From contig SWDT01000060.1 in the NCBI GenBank assembly GCA_009193035.1, positions 1-64,000 of the forward strand: DNA of 64,000 nt, written 5' to 3'. A program made the position numbers and the translations under genes. Positions within the stretch are counted from its first letter, which is position 1. The number at the start of each line of letters is the position of its first letter. The notes below the pieces were generated by a model. It was not told where the DNA came from. It made no database searches and saw only the letters and a list, made by a program, of their open reading frames with translations. The stretch is from Halicephalobus mephisto. Taxonomy: Eukaryota > Nematoda > Chromadorea > Rhabditida > Panagrolaimidae. Below are positions 22,418 to 33,200 of this stretch, one piece after another.

Positions 22418-22713
22418 AATTTATACCCCCACGGAAGATCCAGTTTTAGGCATTTTTCGATTTTCGCGAAACTTCCATCCTTCGTGCAAATCATTGATGA
22501 GATGGCGGTTGCTTCGTTGGCGATGAGACAGATTCCTTGACCTTGTTCCGCGCACGTCCATTTCCATCAACACAGGAGGACAGGCAAAACTAAGAAGGCT
22601 CGTTTGTCTGAAATAAAAGACCGGCAAACACAGGGAGGACCTACTCCGTTGTCTGAGTCTGATTGGTCTACACCCCAGTCGGAGGCGGGGCGAGTCGACG
22701 AGCTGACGTGTCA
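22418..22713 (-). promoter_or_regulatory. Probable pdi-3 promoter region
   Basis: A GC-richer island (22400-22760) sits in AT-rich DNA upstream of pdi-3. On the minus strand it holds TATAAATT (22425-22418), a CCAAT box (ACCAATCAG, near 22670), a GC box (GCCCCGCCTCC, near 22688), and TGACACGTCA (22713-22704). The last contains the ACGTG-type core of ER-stress elements bound by XBP1/ATF6 in animals (family knowledge). If this is the promoter, a non-coding first exon is spliced over about 1.2 kb to 21130. No RNA evidence is available here. Confidence 0.45.
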
Positions 22714-22759
22714 GAGGAACGCACAAGAGAAAACTGGCAAACAACTAAGTGAGAGAAGT

Positions 22760-24015
22760 TTTTTCTGACTCTTTATTGGACAGTTTTGATCATTCCGAGG
22801 GATTAAAGGCCGTGATTGCCTTCCGAAAACAAGGAAAACGTGGAAAATTTTAAAAAATGATAAAAAATTGCAAGAAATAATAAAAATTAAATTTAGGATT
22901 TTTCATTGAAGAAAATTAAAATCAAAATGTGAGATTTTTGAGAAAAAAAAATTTCGAAAAATTAATTTTTTCGATGATATTTATATATGAAAAATATATT
23001 TTTATTTTTAGGTTTTATTAAACTTTTTTTATTTTTATAAATAAGAACAATTAGGATATCCGAGGATCGAAAATAACAAGAGGATTATTCGATAAGAAAT
23101 TAATTTTTTTCTATGATATCTTATATGAGATACATATTCACATTTTCAAAATTTATTTGATTCAAATTTAATTTTTAAAGAAATATTGTTGAATTAATGT
23201 TTTTATTTTTTATATTTATATAAAAAAATAATTAGAATATTTAAAATATTTAATATTTTGTATGAAATATATCTTTATTTTAGGATTTATTGAATTAATG
23301 TTTTTATTTTTTATATTTATATATAAAAATAATAGAATATTTAAAATATTTAATATTTTATATGAAATATATCTTTATTTTAGGATTTATGGAATTAATG
23401 TTTTTATTTTTTATATTTAATATATAAAAATTAATATAATATTTAAAATATTTAATATTTTGTATGAAATATATCCTCATTTTAGGATTTATTGAATTAG
23501 TATTTGATTTTTTATATTTATATATAAAAATAATTAGAATATTTAAATTTTCTAATATTTTATATGAAATATATCCTTATTTTAGGATTTATTGAATTAG
23601 TATTTGATTTATCTATAAAGACGGTCAAAATACCCGCAAAGTAAACAATAATAAGAAGTTTATTGAAAGAAGATGCTTGTGGTTTGTCTGTGATAGGCCA
23701 AATAAAATAATATATCTATATTTTATGATTTCATTAAACTAATTTTTTGACTTTTGAAGCTGTAATGATAGAATCTTTAAAAAAATAATCACCATAATTT
23801 TAAATTTTTTAAGTTTTTTATTTTAGAGTTTAGATTTTTTTATTTTATATTTTTAAAATTTTTTAAGTTTTTTATTTTTTATTTTAAATTTTTAAATTTT
23901 AAATTTTCTTAATTTTTTTATTTTTAGAATATGGTTATTTTTTCGAAAAATGTATTTATAACAAGATAAGTTATAATTTCTTCTCGGGATCAGGCGGCAT
24001 TTGGGGTTGTGGCCG
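22760..24015. repeat. AT-rich intergenic tandem repeats
   Basis: Between the pdi-3 promoter and the IFT gene lies AT-rich DNA with about four copies of a ~115-bp unit (23190-23610). The unit is marked by TATGAAATATATCTTTATTT, TAGGATTTATTGAATTA and TTTTTTATATTTATAT. No gene was seen. Confidence 0.6.
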
Positions 24016-24029
24016 GTCTCCATGGAAAC
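24016..24029 (+). promoter_or_regulatory. X-box (RFX/DAF-19 binding site)
   Basis: The 14-mer GTCTCCATGGAAAC fits the nematode X-box consensus RYYNYYWWRRNRAC at every position and is nearly palindromic. It lies 210 bp before the inferred start of an intraflagellar transport gene. X-boxes upstream of C. elegans IFT genes are bound by the RFX factor DAF-19 and drive expression in ciliated neurons (established). The match and its location support each other. Confidence 0.85.
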
Positions 24030-24239
24030 CTGTCCCTGGTCGCCGTGAGTTCGGTTTTTGAGAAATTTGACAATTTTCGAAATTTTTACATTTAAATTTC
24101 CATTTATTTTTGACTAAAAAAATATTTTATTTTTAAGTATTCAAAGTTCTCAAAAATACAGTAAAAAACACAATTAGTGATTTAATTTTTAATTTTTTGC
24201 ATCTTCTTCGACTTCATCAAGGCCCAACCTTTGCTCGAA

Positions 24240-27200
24240 ATGCCCATGAGAGTGAGTTTTGCCGTTTTTACCATTTTTTCCATTTTTTGCTTCAAGATGA
24301 GCCAGTCTCCACAAATACGTCGGAGACCAATTTTTCATTCTAGATCTTTTCAGTTACTGTATTTCGTGCCGAAAGCAGAAGGAACCGATAAGACGAAAAT
24401 TCTTTTCGCTTGGAGACCACAAGGAAACTATTTGGCTTCTTCAAAGTAAGTCTAATTTCTTCTATTTTAAATTTTTTATTTTCCTAATTTTTTTTATTTT
24501 AAAATTTTTACTTTTCTAATTTTTTTTATTTTAAATTTTTTATTTTCCTAATTTTTTCTATTTTAAATTTTTTATTTTCCTAATTTTTTTTATTTTAAAA
24601 TTTTTACTTTTCTAATTTTTTTATTTTAAATTTTTTATTTTCCTAATTTTTTCTATTTTAAATTTTTTATTTTTCTAATTTTTTTTATTTTAAAATTTTT
24701 ATTTTCCTAATTTTTTTTATTTTAAACTTTTTTATTTTTCTAATTTCTTCTATTTTAAACTTTTTTATTTTTTTACATTAAGATTTTTATTTTTTTGTTT
24801 AAAAAGTTTTTTGAATTTTTTCCATTTTTAAAATTAAAAATGTTTTAATTGAAATTTTCTTAAATTTAGAATTTTGATTTTTTGATTTTTAGTGGATTGG
24901 CTTCGGTTAGGATTTCCGATAGATATGGAGAGATCTTTGACGACTTCTCGGCTCCAGGAAAGGATAAATTCCTGGAATGGCACAAGGACGGAGATTTCCT
25001 GGCTGCGGTTGGAGGACAAGCCCCCCATGTTACTCTCTACACCATGAGTACCAAAGAGACCAATGATGTTGATTTAGGATTAGCCAACAAGTAAGTTAAA
25101 TAAAAAATTTCAAAAATTTAAAATAAAAAAAAAAAAATAAAAAAAAATTAAAAAAGATTTTAAAAAATAAAAATAAAAAATTTTAAAATTAAAATGAAAA
25201 ATAAATTTTCTAAAATTTTAAGTTTTGGATTTTCGTTTTGAAATCATTGTTTCGTGAAAATTAAAGATGAATTTTATTGTGAAATTTTTTGAATTTTCTA
25301 AAAAAGTCGAAATTGGTGGAATTTCGAAATCAATGTTCAAAAAACAACAAGTCCTAAAAGATGGTGAGAAAATTCAAAATATTTGTTGGATGTTAAAAAA
25401 ATTAAAAATTGTAGAAACATTTAATTTCTTAATTGCTAAAAAAAATTTTATTTTGTGAGGGGGAAAAAGTGGGGTGTGACCCTGACGCGAATCGAACACG
25501 CAACCTTCTGATCTGGAGTCAGACGCTCTACCATTGAGCTACAGAGTCTGTTATCAGGACTTGAAAGTTTTGTTAATTTTTAGGGAATCGCCTACGTTTT
25601 GCATATGGTCAGAAACCAGTCCTGTATTGGTGGTGGCTACCAACAGAGGAAATGTGTTTTTTCTGAACGTTTTGACCTCCAGAAAAACCCCCGTAATGGG
25701 GAAACACCAACGGGCCATCACCACAGGGGCCTTCAACGGGGACGGACTGCTGGCCCTGGGCTCCGAAGATGCGACCATAACCATCAGCAACGCCCAGGGG
25801 GACACCGTGAACTCCTTCGGATGCAACGCCGAGCCGGAGACGATCTACTACGTCCCTGTCTACGACGAGTACGAGAAGGATTCGAAGGATTACTTCGTTT
25901 CCGCCGTGCTGAACAAAAAAACCTTGATGGTGGCGAATGCGCTGACTTCGGAAGCCCCGGTCAATCTGCAGTTTCAAGTGGGTTCTAGGGGTGGATATTT
26001 TTAGATTGAAAGACTTCAGGAAAAATACGGTAATATTCGCAGATGTTGTTGGTTCGAGAAATGCCAGGTCTTGATCGCGTTCGAGACGGGGAACATCGTC
26101 TGTCTTTCGGTCCATCGTCAGCCGGAACAGAGCCAGGAGCTGTTTTCCGTCAAGGACTACGACCACTACCTCAGCGACATGACCGTCTGTCTCGAGGCCC
26201 GGATGGCCATCAGTCTGGGCGACAACTGCATAAAAGTCCGTCATCTGGACAGACTCTCTGAATTGACTTCTTTGGTTACTGTAGACGAAGATTCCATGGG
26301 ATTAGAAAACGTGAAATCTAACAACAATGGAAGTCTTCTGGCGGTCTCGGGCAAGTCGGGGACGATGATGATGTTCTTGACGAAAATCCCGTCCATCGGC
26401 GCTGCTTACAAGGACAAAATCGTCTGGCTCAGTTCCATCAACGAAGTTACCGTAACTTTCGACGGGGACATCCCTCCCATCGGGATAGAAGTCCGAGTCG
26501 AGCCCAGTCAACTGGCCGTCAGCGAAAATCACATCGCCGTCGTCACCAACAACCGGGCCTGGTTTTACGAAATCAGCGCCAAACACGGTAAGTTTCGCAT
26601 TTTAAAGACAAAAACGTATTTAAATTGATGATTCACTTCAATATTCATTTTTGGTTGTTTTTGGTTAAAAAAAGAATTTTCTCTGGTTTCTCTGCGCGCG
26701 TCTTGGTTTTCTGTTTTCTTTTTTGCAGTGAATGATGCGCTTTACCTTTCCAGAAATGCCGGTGCCGTACAAATAGAAATTAAAAAATGTTGTTGTTGGT
26801 AATTAACTTGCCCAATTTGAGGTAATAATTGACACTTGGCCCGTTGGACTTGTGGCTGAGATTGTTTAAATTTTGGAATGTTCCTACTTGGGACTTATTT
26901 TTTTTATTTTTGACTGTTAATTTTGGAAGGTATGTAGAGATTTACATTGCACGTTATCCCGATTCAGAAAACTCTATTTACCCAAGCAAAATGTTACTAA
27001 AATCAATTACGACATAATCAATGCTTAGGTTACTGTAACTTCTGGAAATTCTAAGAATTCGTCTTGAGACGATTTTGTAAAAAATTAGCTTTTGATTTTT
27101 TGTTGGTTACGAGATGACACAAAATTGAATTTTTACACGAGTTACTGTACTTTCTAAAAACTCCTGAAATTTGGTCTACAAAAAGCGTAATTTTTGGCTT

Positions 27201-30200
27201 TGTAAAAATTGCGAAATGTAACACAATCGTTGTATTTTTCGTAAATATTTGACATTTGTGATGAAAATAAAAAATAATAGTGACGATTTGCGTTTATTAC
27301 TGAACTAAAAGTTACTTTTTTGTGTTGATATCGGTGAATTGTGTATGATATATGACTACATTAAAACAGTTCTGATTATAAATTATATCATATTCAATGT
27401 GTAGTTGCATTAAACTCAAAAAATCATAACTTTTGGATTCTTAACAATTGCGAAATATGGTGAAAATGTAACACAATTGTCACATTTTTTATGAACACAT
27501 TTGTGACGAAAATAAAAAATAATAGTGACGATTTGCGTTTGTTACTGTGCCAAAAGTTACTTTTTTTTTAAAGATAGTTTTATTTTTGTTTTTCATAATA
27601 GAATTTTTAATTGATAAAACTTTCAGTTACTGTCGTGAATGAATACGAGTATCTTTCGACAGTGAACAAAATAAAAATGAATGCGGAATTCGTGATGGCT
27701 TTGCTTAACGGCCGGGTCCAGCTCCACAAAATCCTGGCCAGGAATTCTGGAGAAGACAACGAAGGCGAATCCATGACTTTTCCTTTCCAGACAGGAAAAA
27801 TGGAATATTCTACCGTAATCGACGCTGATATTACAGAAAAATTTTTCGTTTTTTGCACAGAATCTCAACATATTTGTTATTTTTCGTTGACCGATTGGGT
27901 CCCTATTTTGGATTTCAAACATACTTGTTCTGTGAAAAAATTAATTCCAGAATTCACCGGAATCAGAATTTGTTTTTTCGACGAAAGATATGAATGTTAC
28001 GTTTTTTGTCCATCAAGTTACCAAACGATAAAAATCCCCGACGAAGGCTCAAATTACGTCGATTGCCTCTGGGAAAACTTCACGATCGACAAAGACACTT
28101 TCGTGGTTGCCAACGAACAAGAATTAACAGTTTTCATAGTTTCGAAAACAACCGAAGGCTTAAGTGTCCAAAAAGTAGGAAAAACCCCCATACCCTACGG
28201 CCATGTCCCGATGATGATGAGCAAAGGAATAATTTTCTGCATGACACAATCTGGAAAAATTAATACGGACTCTCAAAAAACGGAAACCAATATTGAAGGA
28301 AAGAACACTGCTCAATTGCAGGAATTACTCAGACAACAATTAACTTTGAAGAGGTTTGTTGAGAAAAATTGCTCAATACACAAAAAAGTATATCAAAACG
28401 GCTTTGATGCTTCGGGTACATTGTATTTGATGCACTGGTATATGATATAACATATCGATAGATTAATATGCTCTAATGTATCGAGTGCATTGTATTTTAT
28501 GCACTGGTATATGATATAACATATCAATAGATTAGTATGCTCTAATGCATCAGGTGTATTGTATTTGATGCACTGTATATGATATAACATATCGATAGAT
28601 TAATATGCTCTAATGTATCGAGTGCATTGTATTTTATGCACTGGTATATGATATAACATATCAATAGATTAGTATGCTCTAATGCATCAGGTGTATTGTA
28701 TTTGATGCACTGGTATATGATATAACATATCGATAGATTAATATGCTCTAATGTATCGGGTGCATTGTATTTGATGCACTGGTATATGATATAACATATC
28801 GATAGATTAGTACGATCTAATGCATCAGGTGTATTGTATTTGATGCACTGGTATATGATATAACATATCGATAGATTAATATGCTCTAATGTATCGAGTG
28901 CATTGTATTTTATGCACTGGTATATGATATAAAACATATCATAGATTATTATGCTCTAATGCATTCAGGTTATTGTATTTGATGCACTGGTATATGATAT
29001 AACATATCGATAGATTAATATGCTCTAATGTATCGGGTGCATTGTATTTGATGCACTGGTATATGATATAACATATCGATAGATTAATATGCTCTAATGT
29101 ATCGAGCGCATTGTATTTGATGCACTGGTATATGATATAACATATCGATAGATTATTATGCTCTAATGCATCGGGTGCATTGTATTCAATATGCGGATAC
29201 ATTAAATCAATATCGGTACATTGTATTTAATATATTTGACACATTAAACGCAATGTATCAATAAATTAGTACGCTCTAATGTATCGAGTGCATTGTATTC
29301 AATATGCAGATACATTAAAGATAATATATCAATAGATTAATGTGGTTTCATATATCAAATAAGACTGTGTTTAATGCATTAGTAAATTAAATACAGTAGA
29401 ACTTGGATATAAGATATCCCCGCTATAATATATCCTATGTTAAAGATACGCTTTGGCCGGTTCCAAGGAGGTATCTTATGTCCAAGTTCGACTGTGCAGT
29501 ACATCCGGCACATCAGGACTATTTTAATATACTCGTTTTTTGCGTATCAGAGATTCTAGATTCGAATTTTTGGATCAAATTAAAATTTAAAAGTCGAGAG
29601 ATTCTAGATTCAAATTTTTTGATTATAATTTCTTCTCAATCTGTTCGAATTCCGATTTTTCAATTTTCAAATTTAAATTAATTCTCAATCTGTTCGAATT
29701 CGGATAATTAGAATCTCAAACTTAACAATTCAAATTTTCGAATTTAAATTATTTCTAAATTTATTTAAATTTATATTTTTAAAATTTTCGAATTCAAATT
29801 ATTTCTAAATTTATTTAAATTTATATTTTTAAAATTTCCGAATTTTAAATTATTTCTAAATTTATTCAAATTTATATTTTTAAAATTTCCGAATTTTAAA
29901 TTATTTCTAAATTTATTTAAATTTATATTTTTCGAATTATTTTTAAATTCATAAAATTTCGAAATTATGACTTTAGATATTATTTTCTACGTTGATAGTT
30001 TTTAATTATTATTTGTGTTTTTATGTTTGATGGAGATTTTTAGATGGAGAACTGCTTGGAAAATTTGCGAACAAAGTAACAACGAAAATTTGTGGAATTC
30101 GCTTGCCGAAGAAGCCATGAAACAAGCCATGTTTTCGTTAGGTGATATTTTTTATTTTAAATAACTTTAAATAATTTTAAAAATGAGGTTTTAGCTATCA

Positions 30201-33200
30201 GAATTTACAAACATATCAACAACGTGGCCATGGCCTGGACCGTGGAGGGACTTTTGGACGAAGAAGACCAATTTTTTGTGAAAGGAACAGTCGCCATGTT
30301 GATGGGGAAATACGACGAGGCTGAAGAGGCTTTTCTCGAGTCCGATAACGGGGAACTCGCTCTTGAGGTTGGTTGATTGACAGCTGGGCCGGAGGGGAAT
30401 CAAACTAAAAAGTTGTTTTAAAACATCAAGCTTTCCTTCAAGCTATAATCATTTCTGGATACCTGCCATTCGCCTTCCCGCGTGGTCTAGTGGTTAGGAT
30501 TTGAGACTCTCACTCTCAAGGCCGGGGTTCGATTCCCCGCACGGGAATTGACTTTTTGATTCCCATAACTTCTGTTTGAGCCGCCTGTTAACTGGCAAAG
30601 AAATTTAAAAAAATGATTTTCGTGGTCTAAGGAAGCACGAGAGTTGAATGAAATTCGACATTTTGCGCGCAACACTTTGGCACCTTGTTGAAAATCTTCC
30701 ATTTTTTTTGAAAATATTGATAAAATTAATTTTTAATTTTTTTCGAAAATGTTGATAAAAATGGGAAATTTCAGATGCGTCGAGATATCCTGCATTGGGA
30801 TAAAGCTGTACATCTTGCAAAAAAAATAAAACCCTCAGAATTACCGAAAATTTCGAAAGAATATGCAAATCAATTGGAATTTCTGGGGAAATATGAGGAT
30901 GCCCTGAGGCATTATGAAGAAGCTCTAATGCCAGAATCTGACGATCCTGAAATTGCTGATTCTGTAAGATTTATAATTTCCTTAAAATTCTGATTTTTTA
31001 AGATTTTTATAATTAAATTTTTTTTGTAATTTTTAAAATTCTCTGATTTTCGAAGACTTTTATAATTAAAATTTTTTTATAATTTTTAAAATTTTATAAT
31101 TTTTAAGAAATTATAATTTTTAGGATTTTGTGATTTTTAAAATTTTAGGATTTTAGAAATTTTTAATCGAAAAATTACGAAATATTATAATTTTATAGAT
31201 AATGGAACATAATGAATTTTGTCAAGCGGGGGTTGCGAGGATGGCCATCAGGGTCGGGGACATCAACCGGGGGGTCGGGATCGCCAAGGATCTTCCTAAT
31301 CGGTCTGTCAAAAAAGACTGCGGATTGCTTTTAGAGCAGATAAAAGTAAGTATACTGTAAAATTTTTTGTTAAGGATTATTTTTAGCAATTTAACGAAGC
31401 TGGTCGACTTTACGAAATCGGGTCCTTCTTCGACCGGGCCGCTGCTGCTTACATCAAGGCCAAAAATTGGGCGAAAATCAAACAACTCGGAGATAAAGTC
31501 AGATCTCCGAAGATCTTGGCTCAGTACGGTAAAGTCCTAGAAGCAGAAAAGAAATTCGAAGAAGCTCTGAAAGCGTATCTAAGTGCTTCGAAGTACGACG
31601 GAGCTGTCAGGATTATGGTAGAGCATCTGAACATGATCGAAGACGCCGTAAAAATCGTAAGAGAATCAAAAAGTAACGAAGGTGCAAAAATCGTCGCCAA
31701 ACATTTCAACAAAATGGGCGAAAGCAGCACTGCTATAGAATTTCTGGTCATTTCGCAATGCTATCAGGTATGGTTCAATTTCTAAAATAAACAAATTACT
31801 CAATTTCTAAAATAAAAAATTACTTAATTTCTAAAATAAACAAATTACTCAATTTTTAAAATAAACAAATTACTTAATTTCTAAAATAAAAAATTACTCA
31901 ATTTCTAAAATAAACAAATTACTCAATTTTTAAAATAAACAAATTACTTAATTTCTAAAATAAATAAATTATTCAATTTCTAAAATAAATAAATTACTTA
32001 AATTTTCAAAAATTGAGGAAATAAAAATAAAAATTTTGAAATTGATTAAAGTCGTTTTAAAATTTATTTTTTATATTTAAAAATTTCCTTTTTTTACTTT
32101 ACTACTCTACTGTAATCCGACAGTAAAGTTGCAAAAATTTCAGGAAGCTTTCCAATTGGCCGAAGCAGAAAATTTGATGGATGTTTTTGCGAATACTGTA
32201 GAAGCAGAAGGAGCAGTCGTACAGTACGAACCTCTGTCGAAATACTACAGTTCGAAGCACAAAGACAACGTGATGGCCGGGAAGTTCTACTACCTCAACG
32301 GAGAATTCAAAACCGTAAGTTTACTACATTGACGTTGTTTTTTTGGATCTCGTAGCTTAGGCTTAGGCTTAGGTTTTTTCAGATCTTGCAGGCTTAGGTT
32401 TTTTTTCGGATCTTGCAGCATAGGCTTAGGCTTAGGTTTTTTTCGGATCTCGTAGGTATCGCCTGGATGTGGCTTAGGCTTAAGGCCACAGAACCGGTAC
32501 TCTGCTGTGAGTGCCACTGACTATAGTTATCCAGAGTTCAAGTCTAGTTCTACACCCCTCGGCAGGAAGCTAACTTACTAATTTAGAATTAAATTGACAT
32601 TGTTGGATCTCTGTAGATCAATGACTGCATGAAGGATAAGGAATATACCGTAAAAACTCTAATAGACTGCCCATTTTTCAATTTTTTAAAAATAGTGCTC
32701 TTCAAATGGAGTTTTTACAGTAAGTTTCTCATTTACCCAAACTGCTAAGACTAGGAATAAGAAGAATACTACAAATCTTTACTTAACAAATAAGGTGCAG
32801 ACAAACAACGTATTTAATAGCCACAACAGACAACTGCAAGTCTCACTCTTACCCTACAGTATTTCACAGTCCCTGATATTCAGACTATCTTTTCAAGTTC
32901 TCTTTAGTTTAGTTTCTATCTCAACATGAACAATACTAAGATTAAACAAAACAACAACCGTATATTAATAACTACACACAAAAAAGTATAACTTTCGGAC
33001 CAGTAAAAAGTGAAAATCGTCACTATTAAGTTATATTTTTCGTCACAAATGCCAAATATGCACAAAAATGTGACGATTATGTTCATTTTTGTTATATTTC
33101 GCAATTTTTACAGGACCAAAAGTTCGCTTTCTGTGTGTGGACAACATTCTATCTATTATGTACAGTATACTTATTATCCAGCACGTAGGGTTTTCCTTTC

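Larger units (their letters stand above)
28379..29544. mobile_element. TA-flanked transposon with internal satellite array
   Basis: The left end CACAAAAAAGTATATCAAAA and the right end (other strand) CGCAAAAAACGAGTATATTA, then AAATAGTCCTGATG, are matching terminal inverted repeats of about 40 bp. Both ends are flanked by TA, the target duplication of Tc1/mariner-type elements. The interior is a 69-bp tandem array (28406-29390) followed by a nested pogo-like MITE. There is no transposase ORF. It sits in the IFT intron 28354-30043. The Tc1/mariner assignment is inference from the TA flanks. Confidence 0.65.

Noticed and set aside
22421..22744. 107-codon minus-strand ORF upstream of pdi-3
   Set aside because: It has no recognisable domain and lies over the GC-rich putative promoter; the open frame is explained by base composition.
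25978..26042. Frame break in IFT144 after residue ~230
   Set aside because: The acceptor ACTTCAG at 26019 (not CGCAG at 26042) keeps the frame and yields EKYGNI, matching the family.
28393..29202. Long minus-strand ORFs of 65-131 codons with perfect amino-acid repeats
   Set aside because: They are the 69-bp satellite read in one frame; the period is a multiple of three, so stops are absent by arithmetic. No splice sites or start context support a gene.
28406..29390. CRISPR-like regular repeats
   Set aside because: There is no alternation of constant repeat and unique spacer; the whole unit repeats, and the host is a nematode.
32486..32575. Possible tRNA-derived repeat with AGTTCAAGTCTAG
   Set aside because: It has a B-box-like word but no supporting stems or second copy in this window.
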